64,000 bases of DNA, taken from Dermacentor variabilis. Its lineage: Eukaryota > Arthropoda > Arachnida > Ixodida > Ixodidae. Positions within the stretch are counted from its first letter, which is position 1, and every line of letters begins with the position of its first letter. The translations under genes and the position numbers were made by a program. Of the stretch, positions 49,001-55,399 are shown piece after piece. Under the pieces are notes generated by a model. The model was not told the origin of the DNA. It saw nothing but the letters and a program-made list of their open reading frames with translations, and ran no database searches. The stretch spans positions 202,941,127 through 203,005,126 of the forward strand of contig NC_134569.1 in the NCBI RefSeq assembly GCF_050947875.1, given 5' to 3'.

Positions 49001-51085
49001 TAATAAGGAAGGCGAAACAATGATACACACTATAAGTAGTTTGTGTATATCTATGTTTATTTTTAATCGCTGAAGCATCTTGCGTTCTGACGAGCTCTAG
49101 CAGAGGCGATAGTAGGATCACAATAGAATATCATGAGGAATCACATTATTATTTGACTGTAAAATATTCCTCATTCTTACACACCTAACTTTCGCTTATC
49201 GCAAACAGGTTCTGGGCGTCCTTCGCAAGACCCTGTCACAGTCACCTTGGTTTTCGTACGAGGGCCGACGGATGTCTTATGCAAATACGAGTATAAGCGT
49301 AAGTCGGATAATGGAGTTCTATTAAAAGTGTGGTATGAGTCTGCTGATTTCAGATTTCAACTGAAGATTGACATTTGCCATTGTACAATCTGTGTCCATT
49401 TCGTATTGTGTTGTTTTCGCTGGAAAAAATAACGCATGACAGTTATGCATGACGTCCTGCACTGTTCTTGAATACTGCATCGCATTGTTCATGTGGGAAG
49501 CATGTTGAGCAGCGTGGCCAACCATTGAATGAACTGTTGCGTGTGTATCCTATAGTGCATTGGTATTAAAGAATTTCGTTCTTTTATCCTTATTATTTTA
49601 TTATTGGGGGGAGTACATGTGTTTGGATTCGTTAAAGAGCTTGTATTTCCTTAAGAGGAAGCTTTAGCTCGGGCCCAACTCTGACGCGGCCTATTCAAGT
49701 ACATGTAAAACGCAAAAAAGTTTTTATGAGATAACCCCTGGACTGATTTTAATGAAATTTGTTCCATTTGAAAGAGAAAGTTAAATTCTAGTGACTGTTG
49801 GAAGCCAAATTTTGATTTAGGGCTTGAATTTTCTTAAAACGATTTTCAAATATTTGACCGTTTGAAAAAAATAAAAGCACGAAGTTTATAAATTGATAGC
49901 TCTGCATAAAGAACCGATATCGCGGTTCTGTTAACGGCATCCATCAGATCATTCAAAGCGGACAAATTCAATATGTCATTTTACATCTTACGTGAATTTG
50001 TTACGTTGGTTACAACGGTTTTGCGAAAGTTGTATTTCTCTATTATTAAATTTTTTTATATTCATGTGTAACATATCAATTTTGTCCGCTTTAGATGTAC
50101 TATTAGATGAAATTCACAGAATTGTATTATGATTTTTAGTGGTTAAGTTACAGAGTTGTAAACTTGATAGTTTCGTTTTTTGAAAATTTTCGATTTTTGC
50201 CAATTTTCAACAAAAAATTGACAATCTAACTCAAAAATTCGAAACCAACAGTCACTAGGTTTTAAGTTTGTCTTTTAAATGCAACAAACCTCGTCAAATT
50301 TGGTGCAGTGGTTGCCGAGAAAAACGAATTCTCCTTTTACATGTATTTAGATAGGAGCACTTGAGCTAAAGCTTCCTCTTAAGAGCAATTTTGAAAAATG
50401 CGCTCTCATGGGCGCGCGAAGAACTTCACGCAGAGCCCGCAGCAGCCGCTGCGCACTTGGAGCACTTCCATGTGGGCCTTTATTGTTCAAGTGCTTTTGC
50501 TGTTTTTGATTCATTTCGTCTTGAATTCTACTTTAATAGTATAGCAGAGTAGTTCAAATACCAGCCCATTGCAGTAAAATATGCGACACTGTTACGCTGC
50601 ATAGCCTAAGTGTCAAAGAAATGTTCATCGAGCGAGTGCCAGAATTTCATAATCAACTTCTGTTCGATTATTTTCACCAGTAACGAAGATTGACGTTGTC
50701 TGTGATAAGTTAGCTTCACATTTGTGCAACTAACTAAGACTGCTTTTCTTTTTGTTAAACGATAAGACCCTCACCAAAATCGACATCATCAGGCTGAACA
50801 GCTTAGCAGCGAAAAATTGTATCAATTAATTTTAGTTACGTGGCTCTTTGAACGCCTGCTCGTAAATAGTAAAATCTCCCGACAGCACATCTCTGATACG
50901 ACAAAGTGACGTAATTGTGTTATAGGTACTACAAGACAGTTTATAAATATAACATAGACACGACGGTTTCTTATGCGAAGGTCTCATCGGTACAAGTTAG
51001 AAATGTTATGCAATCCAGTTTTTTTTGCTAATGCTGCTGAGCATTTCGTTAAATTCACGAAACTTGCTACGTTCTACCCGTGCTG

Positions 51086-51136
<51 letters not shown>

Positions 51137-54100
51137 AATACTTATTTTGATTATTATGCTTCTTCTTACAGCGGCGCTATCACAGCTTGCGCTCCAAACT
51201 TTCCGCGCCATCAGCACCAGGTCCTCCGCATTCATGTGAGGCGAATCTATTTTGCAACGCGTCGACCGCACATAGTCATTTTAGTTCATAGTAAACAGCA
51301 AAGCCTTTTAAATAGTACTTTTTATGTTAAGTTCGTTATTATGCAGCGTATTGGCAATAAGACGTAGTTTAATAGTTGAAATTTCCGCAGGTGGCATTTG
51401 ACGTTTTTTGTTACAGTGTAATAACCTATGCAAGAGAATGAAATAAAGGTTTACTTGCATACTTTTTTATTGTTGCACTACGAGCTTCAATGTTTTCTCT
51501 TTAAAAGAGGCCGACAGCGTCATTGACACGTTATTGCGTAGGGTAAGTGCTTATGCCACAAGCCTCAAAGTTAGCAGCACGCCAGTTGAAATAATAACTA
51601 TGACTTGAGTTATATATGAGCACTTGTAAATTATTGTCTTTTATATATTTAAAGACGCGTATTCGCTTGGACATTATGCTTCTTAGATTTATATTATTCT
51701 GATACTTGGGGCTATAGTGCAAGCCCACATTTTATGATAAATTTCTTGCAGAGTAATCCATAAATAACCATCTGCTGCAGAGAGCGTCATCTTCAGACTT
51801 CACGCATATGGTCCAGGCGTGATGATAATCCGAAAGGCACAGGACTTGGCCTCTCATTTTAAGCGCTGAATGCAACGAGTTTTTTTCTGGCCACTTCTGA
51901 ATTCTCAGTGTCATATGTTTTTCATTATTTTAGAGCTACATACTTCTTTAATTCTGCGTAACTTACCGAAGGATAAGGATTTAGCGTTTATGAATCTGTC
52001 CATGTTTTTACCTCTACTGTGTGATCCTCGCATGCTCTATTGTTCTCCTTTCTGATAGCAGTCCGGAATGTGCATGGTGGCCTAAATATTTAGACGTCAT
52101 GTATTGTAACGCACGCATGTTGCCTCGTGTTGGTGTAAGTGTCCAGCGAGCAATTATCTGCCGAGGAGTCTTCCAGCAAAGGAAAATAAAAGGCTTGGCC
52201 TCTAGTTTTTCCGAGAAACATGAAAAAAAATGCCTAGCTGCATGGCGTTACGTGTTCACATTGCATGATAGCCCCCTGTTTATCATTTGCTTGGGCAAGC
52301 AATTCCGGATAGAATGACAATCATTGTACACTGCTTCACAACCTCTATAATGATCGCTCTCGCACTGTGTTTGCCTGACTATAGCAGCCCGCTTTTTCGT
52401 TTTAGCCAGCAACGACTATTTGTAGTCTGTGTAGAAACGACAAAATGAAAGTGTCCAAATCTAAAAAGACAGGATAGAATTCGCTGAAATGTCAAAACTG
52501 ATCAACAAGGCGAAAATAAGGCATATTCTAAACTATAACGTGAGGAAGACTAAAGAAGCGGTAAGAAATGGACGCAGCCTCAAATCGGTGAGAAAGAAAC
52601 TTGGCATAGAACAAACCAAGATGTATGTACTGAAAGATAAGTAGCCTAATATCATCAGCAATACCGAAGATATAGTAAAAGCAGTGGAAGAATTCCATAC
52701 TGACCTGTACCGTACCCAGAGAAGTCAGGATACCTCAATTAGAAACAGTACTGAAGAGGATACAGGAACTCCTCCTATAACTAATGATGAGGTCAAAAGG
52801 GCCTTGCAAGACATGAAACGAGGAAGAGCGCTAGGAGAAGATGGAATAACAGTTGATTTAATCAAAAATGGAGGATACATAATATATGGAAAACTCGCGG
52901 CTCTTTATACGAAGTGTCTATTGACGGCAAGGGTCGCAGAAAACTGGAAAAATGCAAACATTATACTGATCCACAAAAAGGGCGACGTTAAAAAATTCAA
53001 AAATTATAGGCCCACTAGCTTACTCCCTGTATTATATAAAATATTTACCAAAATGATCCCCAATAGAATAAGAGCAGCACTGGACTTTAGTCAAGCAAGG
53101 AAATAGGCTGGCTTCTGGAACGGATAATCTACAATGGATCAGGTCCGTGTCATCAATGAGGTTCTCGAGAAATCTGCAGAGTACAATAAGCCTCTCTATA
53201 TGGCCTTCATAGATTACGGAACTGCATTTGATTCAGTAGAGATACCAGCAGTCATAGAGGCATTACGTAATCAAGGAGTACAGTACGCTTACGTGAATGC
53301 CTTGGAAGATATCTACAGAGGTTCTACAGATACCTTAAATCTATACAAGAAAAGCAGAAAGGTACCTATAAAGAAAGGGGTCAGACAGGAAGACACAATC
53401 TCTCCAGTGCTATTCACTGCATGCTTAGAAGTATTCGAGCTATTAAACTGGGAAGGCTTAGTAGTAAAGATCGACGGCGAATATCTCAGCAACCTTCGGT
53501 TTGCCGATGACATTGTTCTATTCAGCAACAATGCAGACGAGTTACAACAAATGATTCAGTACCTTAACAGAGAGAGTGTAAGAGTGGGGTTGAAGATTAA
53601 TATGCAGAAGACAAAGGTAATGATAACAAGCCGGGCAAAGGAACAAGAGTTCAGGATTGCCAGTCGGCCGCTATAGTCTGTGAAGGAGTACGTTTACCTA
53701 GGTCAATTAATCACAGGGAACCCTGATCATAAGGAGGTAATTCACATAAGAATAAAGATGGGTTGGATAGCATAGGGCAGACATTGCCAGCTCTTGACTG
53801 GAAGCTTACCATTATCATCGAAAAGGAAGGTGTACAATCAGTGCATTTTTCCACTGCTGACATATGGGGCAGAGACTTGGAGACTGACAAAGAAGCTGGA
53901 GAACAAGTTAAGGACCGCGCAAAGAGCGATGGAACGAAGGTCGCTATGCATAACGTTAAGAGACAGAAAAAGAGCGGTTTGGCTCAAGGAGCAAACGGGT
54001 GTAGACGATATTCTAATTGACATAAAGAGGGAAAAATGGAGCTGGGCAGGTTATGTAATGCGCCGGTTAGATAACCGTTGGACCATTAGGTTTATAAAAT

Positions 54101-54882
54101 TGGTACCAAGAGAAGGAAAACGCAATCGAGGACGACAGAAGACTAGGTGGAGCGCTGAAATTAGGAAATTCGCGGGTGCTAGTTCGAATCGGTTGGTGCA
54201 GGACAGGGTAGTTGGAGATCGCAGGGGGTGCTTTCGTCTTGCAGTGGCCATAAAACGGGATGCCGCTGCTGATGATGATGCTGTAAAGAACGGACAGTAT
54301 TTTCGCTGTCCACTACATATTTGGAATACAGAAATTATATCCCAATTTTCTTCACACAGTGCGACTGCATCATTAGTCAGTGAGCCCTTTCGTACTCGTG
54401 TCTGTCTAAATTTTTATGCTTACCGCATATGCTGTGTAATCGCGTTATAGCCTAGAGTCTGCTAACATTGGTTCAGTGTTGTTCAGAACATACAACTTTT
54501 TGAGGAAGCCTCACACTTCAGGAAGTGCAGACGCGTATTAAGTACTTAATAGTTGTGTGGACTAGGCAGTAGAGCAGGGCAACGAGTGACAATGACGTCG
54601 CCACAAGAATTATATAAGTATAGGCGCACGCAGGCCTCCACAGCGCCGCTACACTACATCTCGCCACTTAATTTGGCCATGAATTGTTGATCTGGGAAGT
54701 AGTCCTAAAGATTACACCTATGGATTCTGCGCAAATTATGACCTATCATTTTCACTGATGTTTTTTGTGCGTTGAGCAAAACTGTTACCACTAAGTCTTT
54801 TCCTTTGCAGTTTATGCCAAGGCACTCACCTGATGGCAGAAGTCCATCTGTTTCGCCCAACCATCAGCAGACCATGCTGTAA
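27111..54882 (+). CDS. Class B1 GPCR, calcitonin/DH31-receptor type (13 exons, spliced; start exon missing)
   Basis: Joining the thirteen exons listed separately gives 439 codons and a stop, with matching phases at all twelve introns. The extracellular part has six cysteines and the family signature TWDGWNCWDDTPAG plus WSNYTAC. The membrane part has ITIHKNLFTSF (TM2), FCEGLYLHTL (TM3), IGWGFPLIP (TM4), LVNIVRVLVTKLR (TM5/ICL3), KAVRATVILLPLLGL (TM6) and QGLCVALLFCFFNGEV (TM7/helix 8). These are hallmarks of calcitonin-like receptors. In arthropods this family binds the DH31 diuretic peptide and signals mainly through Gs and cAMP at the plasma membrane. PDF receptors are the nearest alternative, but known PDFRs differ at the WSNYT and TM6-ECL3 positions as I recall them. 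The signal-peptide exon is not identified. Confidence 0.85.
27361..27436 (+). repeat. GTT microsatellite in the first intron
   Basis: About 24 near-perfect GTT/TTG units in the 241-bp intron between the first two receptor exons. The tract occupies about a third of that intron and lies some 80 bp upstream of the next acceptor. Confidence 0.95.
27515..27634 (+). CDS. Receptor exon 2 (hormone-binding domain core)
   Basis: Acceptor CACTGCAG; phase 1. Encodes VNDSFCPRTWDGWNCWDDTP, then AGQTAFAPCPQFVAGFISS. It carries three of the six conserved cysteines, the tryptophans of the family signature, and an N-D-S glycosylation site. Donor A|GTAAGT is near perfect. Confidence 0.93.
28233..28339 (+). CDS. 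Receptor exon 3 (end of hormone-binding domain)
   Basis: Acceptor CTTCTCACCAAG, phase 1. Encodes RQAHKLCTPNATWFRHPITG, then IIWSNYTACVDTHDLQ. It has the last two cysteines and two N-glycosylation sites (NAT and NYT). Donor CAG|GTGCGT, phase 0. A run of 11 Cs lies in the upstream intron at 28134-28144. Confidence 0.92.
28470..28600 (+). mobile_element. Short decayed SINE fragment
   Basis: CACCCCGCGGTGGCGGCGGC, AGAATGCAAAAAGACGCTAG and CCACGTTAAGGAATCTCAGT recall the SINE body, without head or tail. Confidence 0.45.
29925..30160 (-). pseudogene. Endonuclease-like transposon fragment (minus)
   Basis: The minus-strand frame has TPAVAVGGFNAYLSRPERER followed by IRRFVLFADIAFAM. The GGFNAYLSRPE block resembles the GDFNxDxSxxE motif of endonuclease/exonuclease/phosphatase-fold domains in tick transposons. 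It is related to, and inverted relative to, the fragment at 30440-30702. Confidence 0.45.
30440..30702 (+). pseudogene. Endonuclease-like transposon fragment (plus)
   Basis: Reads SVVIVGNFNADVSGKKREWF, then across a stop ISLVMPQGSGVRTSIDLTLP and ISVSHSDHKAIVTVDVKWQ. The GNFNADVS and SDHKAI blocks match the Mg-binding D/N and catalytic SDH motifs of EEP-type endonucleases carried by LINEs. A stop near 30549 breaks it. Confidence 0.65.
31447..31480. repeat. 34-bp near-perfect palindrome
   Basis: GCTACCACCGTCACG is mirrored by CGTGACGATGGTAGC with one mismatch and a four-base centre. It may be the inner part of an unrecognised inverted-repeat element. Confidence 0.85.
33318..33515 (+). mobile_element. 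Old SINE copy
   Basis: GCCGCGGCGGCCGCATTCCG, TTTGGGCCACATTAAGGATT, GGTGGTCAAAATTAATGTGT and ACTACGGCGTGTCCCATAAT. AATTAATCTGGA-type subfamily, strongly mutated. Confidence 0.65.
33975..35970 (-). mobile_element. CR1/Jockey-group LINE, antisense in the large intron, split by a SINE
   Basis: Minus-strand RT blocks in order: EIRRRTTALLN (35640), then across a SINE RPISLTYICRKILEHVIASN (35395), NNQHGFQKYFSSNALLLEFA, TFVDYSKAFDRVAHCCLITK, GITSGVPQGSALG (35030), and a decayed catalytic box near 34950. The C-terminus includes IYLPDTIVSITN and ends near FRDNLYAHF (34160). The 3' end is a TTTA/AAATA microsatellite tail (33979-34035). Multiple stops mark it as old. Confidence 0.75.
35404..35643 (+). 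mobile_element. Ruka/Bm-1-like SINE inserted in the LINE RT
   Basis: Near-consensus full-length copy: AACCCGCCGTGCTGCTCAGC, GGGATCGAATCTCGGCCACG and AGGTGCACGTTAAAGATCCC, with tail CCCATAATTGAATTTTTTAA. Flanked by ATAGGGC at 35397-35403 and 35644-35650 (target-site duplication). It splits the RT sequence exactly before RPIS, so it is younger than the LINE. Confidence 0.92.
36344..36541 (-). mobile_element. SINE copy with deleted tRNA-head segment
   Basis: Near-consensus body. In the head, the sequence goes from CGATCCCGCGAC directly to ACCACAGCCACTGAGC, losing about 20 bp (the GTGCTCAGCAGCCCA part), which removes the stretch between B and A boxes. Confidence 0.88.
37051..37549. mobile_element. 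Non-autonomous DNA transposon with about 50-bp terminal inverted repeats
   Basis: Left end TAAGGCCAGACCACACGGAC followed by GCTTGCGGACGTGCACAAGC. The reverse complement of the right end is TAAAGCCCAGACCACACGTA followed by CGCCTGAAGACGCGTAAAAG. The match continues through GCGTC(C/T). The GC-rich interior shows no transposase. The superfamily is not resolved from the ends alone. Confidence 0.8.
38045..38370. repeat. CTTATC-rich degenerate repeat
   Basis: About 320 bp with irregularly spaced CTTATC/TTATCG/TTATCA words (for example at 38110, 38120, near 38267, near 38286, near 38347 and 38355) among CC- and GACC-rich spacers. The reverse complement GATAAG equals a GATA-factor consensus. It looks like a decayed short-period tandem repeat. 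Confidence 0.6.
38829..39296 (+). mobile_element. LINE 3' end (CR1-like) with ATGAA tail
   Basis: The last codons of an RT C-terminus: TTSFFPDAIVHSNALPDNFV, then TCTNRKKFREYLSNHFE and a stop (39009). The 3' UTR has a T-rich and C-rich part and ends in AAATGAAATGAAATGAAAC (39277-39290). The SFFPxAIxxWNxLP pattern is typical of the C-terminus of CR1/L2-type RTs. Confidence 0.7.
39330..39400 (+). repeat. tRNA-like fragment
   Basis: GTTTAGTCCAGTGGGTAAGACATGC, followed by GAGCGTGGGGTTGTAAGTTTTAAACTA, recalls the head of a second tRNA-derived tick repeat. The B box is degenerate (GTAAGTTTTAAAC). Not a functional tRNA gene. Confidence 0.35.
40790..40881 (+). CDS. Receptor exon 4 (TM1)
   Basis: Acceptor CTCCTCCTTCAG, phase 0. 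Encodes FRNLVNSLYVTGYSISLVAL, then LISIFIFCYF, the first membrane helix. Donor AG|GTGAGC, phase 2. Confidence 0.93.
41700..41930 (-). repeat. Dispersed repeat, copy 2
   Basis: CTTCTGACGTCAAATTTACG, GCGAATAACATTGCCTACCT and TTATCTAATTGGCTGACCAG match the reverse complement of 16740-16950 in order. It lies inside the receptor intron between exons 4 and 5. Confidence 0.7.
42240..42366 (+). CDS. Receptor exon 5 (ICL1-TM2)
   Basis: Acceptor TTCTCTTCGCAG, phase 2. Encodes ALRCRRITIHKNLFTSFIIN, then NLCWILWYINVISQPHVIEE. It contains the conserved R/K-IHKNLF of class B TM2. Donor CCG|GTAAGG, phase 0. Confidence 0.95.
42464..42617 (+). CDS. Receptor exon 6 (TM3 to start of TM4)
   Basis: Acceptor CTGTTGCAG. 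Encodes KWCQVLHVVTQYFLLCNYLW, then MFCEGLYLHTLLVLAFIAED and IIKWFLLIGW. It has the TM3 disulfide cysteine (KWC) and the EGLYLHTL motif. Donor G|GTACGC, phase 1. Confidence 0.96.
42765..42895 (+). repeat. GT and GA microsatellites
   Basis: TGTGTGTG tracts at 42768-42790 and 42848-42867, then GAGAGAGAG/GGGA at 42870-42896, in the receptor intron 6. Confidence 0.9.
43046..43112 (+). CDS. Receptor exon 7 (TM4-ECL2)
   Basis: Acceptor CACGTGCAG, phase 1. Completes the GWG-F-P motif with FPLIPAIGYGVTRGLDNEAS. Donor AT|GTGAGT, phase 2, making a Met codon across the junction with exon 8. Confidence 0.93.
43608..43674 (+). CDS. Receptor exon 8 (ECL2-TM5)
   Basis: Acceptor CTGTTTGCAG, phase 2. Encodes CWVEHDVWYTYILSVPVCIS and IL. 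The CW is the ECL2 disulfide partner of TM3. Donor CTG|GTAGGT. Confidence 0.94.
44408..44493 (+). CDS. Receptor exon 9 (TM5-ICL3)
   Basis: Acceptor TTTACGCAG. Encodes LSFAFLVNIVRVLVTKLRAV, then NSPDNEST. The NIVRVLVTKLR stretch is the G-protein-coupling end of TM5/ICL3 in calcitonin-type receptors. Donor AG|GTAAGC, phase 2. Confidence 0.95.
45424..45835 (-). mobile_element. Solo LTR of a gypsy-type element
   Basis: Begins TGTCACGTGGTACTGACGCT and ends GAAAGTACACGTGTCA, with a 5'-TG...CA-3' structure and inverted TGxCACGTG termini. ATAT flanks both sides (45420-45423 and 45836-45839), a possible 4-bp duplication in AT-rich DNA. No coding sequence is inside and no second LTR is near. It lies in the receptor intron 9. 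The strand assignment is weak. Confidence 0.7.
46286..46429 (-). mobile_element. SINE body, interrupted by a LINE 3' end
   Basis: From GGGGTTTTACGTGCCAAACA to CGCCTCCATCGGAATGCG, then broken. The expected continuation (CGAAATGCGGCC) is found at 46737-46750 after a foreign block. The remaining head is heavily decayed. Confidence 0.82.
46430..46736 (+). mobile_element. I-like LINE 3' end nested in a SINE
   Basis: Homologous to the 3' UTR at 18083-18396. Shared landmarks are TCTAGA(A/G)TTAACTAAC, TGTGTTCTACT, ATCTTCCATTT, GAAGAG(T/C)AGG and TGCCAGCCTGCTCCTC. It ends TTCAAAACAAATAATAATAAT. Flanked by CGGAATGCG (46421-46429) and CGAAATGCG (46737-46745), an 8/9-matching target-site duplication inside the SINE. 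A severely 5'-truncated retrotransposition product. Confidence 0.88.
46893..47025 (+). CDS. Receptor exon 10 (TM6-ECL3-TM7)
   Basis: Acceptor GTTCTTGTAG, phase 2. Encodes KAVRATVILLPLLGLHYVVT, then PFRPDKGSIFLAYEIISALV and TSLQ. The LLPLLGLHYVVTPFRP stretch is distinctive of calcitonin/DH31-type receptors. Donor CAG|GTACGT. Confidence 0.96.
47595..47636 (+). CDS. Receptor exon 11 (TM7, 14 codons)
   Basis: Acceptor TTTCACCCTCAG. Encodes GLCVALLFCFFNGE, the end of TM7 and start of helix 8. A 42-bp microexon is common at this place in class B receptor genes. The donor GAG|GTTGGT is the weakest in the gene, but phase and the NGE-V junction support it. Confidence 0.93.
47637..49208 (+). other. 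Receptor intron 11
   Basis: AT-rich, with short unsupported frames only; no repeat that I can name. Confidence 0.7.
49209..49298 (+). CDS. Receptor exon 12 (helix 8 and cytoplasmic tail)
   Basis: Acceptor TATCGCAAACAG. Encodes VLGVLRKTLSQSPWFSYEGR, then RMSYANTSIS. NGEV-xxVLRK is the helix-8 start, and SYANTSIS parallels the serine-rich tail of calcitonin receptors. Donor AGC|GTAAGT is strong. Without splicing the frame runs eight more codons (VSRIMEFY) to TAA at 49323-49325. Confidence 0.9.
49651..50382. mobile_element. Non-autonomous TTAA-flanked element, copy B
   Basis: Perfect TTAA on both sides (49651-49654 and 50379-50382) around a 724-bp body with ends GAGGAAGCTTTAGCTCGG and TTGAGCTAAAGCTTCCTC. 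It matches the reverse complement of copy A (14591-15321) along its whole length, for example GATAACCCCTGGACTGATTT, CATTTTACATCTTACGTGAA and TTCATGTGTAACATATCAAT. No transposase frame. Confidence 0.88.
50379..50454 (+). repeat. 76-bp repeat identical to 60490-60565
   Basis: TTAAGAGCAATTTTGAAAAA, then TGCGCTCTCATGGGCGCGCG, and so on to CAGCAGCCGCTGCGC. It starts at the TTAA that borders the TTAA element copy B. The two copies are identical over all 76 bases as read. Confidence 0.95.
51086..51137. repeat. TA microsatellite
   Basis: About 20 uninterrupted TA units, followed by TTTATATATATAAAT. Confidence 0.95.
52480..54285 (+). mobile_element. RTE-type LINE, longest copy in the window, sense within the receptor intron
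   Basis: A linker region MSKLINKAKIRHILNYNVRK (52489) precedes the RT. RT starts at EEFHTDLYRTQRSQD (52684). It continues with NWKNANIILIHKKGD, KNYRPTSLLPVLYKIFTKMI, MAFIDYGTAFDSVEIPAVIE (53200), KKGVRQEDTISPVLFTACLE, RFADDIVLFSNNADELQQMI (53499) and KINMQKTKVMITSRAKEQEF. The thumb (53794-54250) includes KRKVYNQCIFPLLTYGAETW. Defects: stops at 52642 and 53104, and a frameshift near 53676-53790. The tail is a GATGATGATG motif near 54270. Confidence 0.88.
53134..53676 (+). pseudogene. RTE reverse transcriptase palm region
   Basis: A 180-codon open stretch with intact catalytic FADDIVLF and VRQEDTISP (G-D of VRQGD changed to E-D) and FIDYGTAFDSV (E-K changed to G-T). The catalytic aspartates are retained, but the surrounding substitutions suggest it is inactive. 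Confidence 0.8.
54811..54882 (+). CDS. Receptor exon 13 (terminal coding exon)
   Basis: Acceptor TCTTTTCCTTTGCAG. In the required phase 0 it encodes FMPRHSPDGRSPSVSPNHQQ and TML, then TAA. The Ser/Pro-rich composition suits a GPCR tail, and the last four residues QTML fit a class I PDZ-ligand pattern. The assignment rests on acceptor strength, phase and composition, since tails are poorly conserved. Confidence 0.65.
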   Translation, partial: FMPRHSPDGRSPSVSPNHQQTML

Positions 54883-55340
54883 GACGCGGAGTGCAGAAGA
54901 CGGCGTCATCAAGGGTTCTGTGCTCCTTTAGTGTGTTTGGTCGAACTGCATCGCAGTGCAATGCACGCAGTCGCGCAAGCTTGGTGACACATGAAATCAT
55001 CCTCGGGCATTCTCGGTTCTTAGAAACAAATACCGCCGTTGTCACGGTGGACGTCACGATCAACACCACCGACCCTTGGTCATCGCTGGTGTACAATATT
55101 CGTTATTTGAACGTGGTGTTCTTTCCCGCGAATGAATATACGTACTTTTCTCTGCACTTGTATGTAATTAAAATACCCCAGAAGCATTCCAATATTTTCA
55201 AAAAACTAGCTTTGAGCACACGTCATCATTGTGCGGCAGGATCTTTCGGGCTTTGAGGTTCGGCACGAGCAGAACGAGCTGGCCTGACCGCGTCAGCAGC
55301 TCAGTTTGGCTTAAATAAACATGGTTTGTGAGTGAATATT
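54883..55340 (+). promoter_or_regulatory. Receptor 3' UTR with poly(A) signals
   Basis: AATAAA at 55314-55319 is followed by a GT-rich stretch (TGGTTTGTGAGTG), and a second AATAAA lies at 55365-55370. The sequence fits a cleavage site at about 55330-55390. Confidence 0.6.
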
Positions 55341-55399
55341 ACAAATTTTCCTGAAGGTCGGCACAATAAAATGCCATTAAAAAGACTTGCTGAACTTTT

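Larger units (their letters stand above)
49299..54810 (+). other. Receptor intron 12 (5.5 kb)
   Basis: Contains the TTAA element copy B, a 76-bp repeat, a TA microsatellite and a sense-oriented RTE LINE, listed separately. The rest (50455-51080, 51140-52480 and 54290-54810) shows nothing recognisable. Confidence 0.75.

Noticed and set aside
27111..54882. PDF-receptor identity for the GPCR
   Set aside because: The ectodomain WDGWxCWDDTPAG/WSNYT and the TM6-ECL3 sequence LLGLHYVVTPFRP fit the calcitonin/DH31 group better than the PDF receptors I can recall. A tree is needed to settle it.
54812..55096. 94-codon minus-strand frame overlapping the terminal exon
   Set aside because: No domain; the plus-strand reading has a strong acceptor and the required phase.
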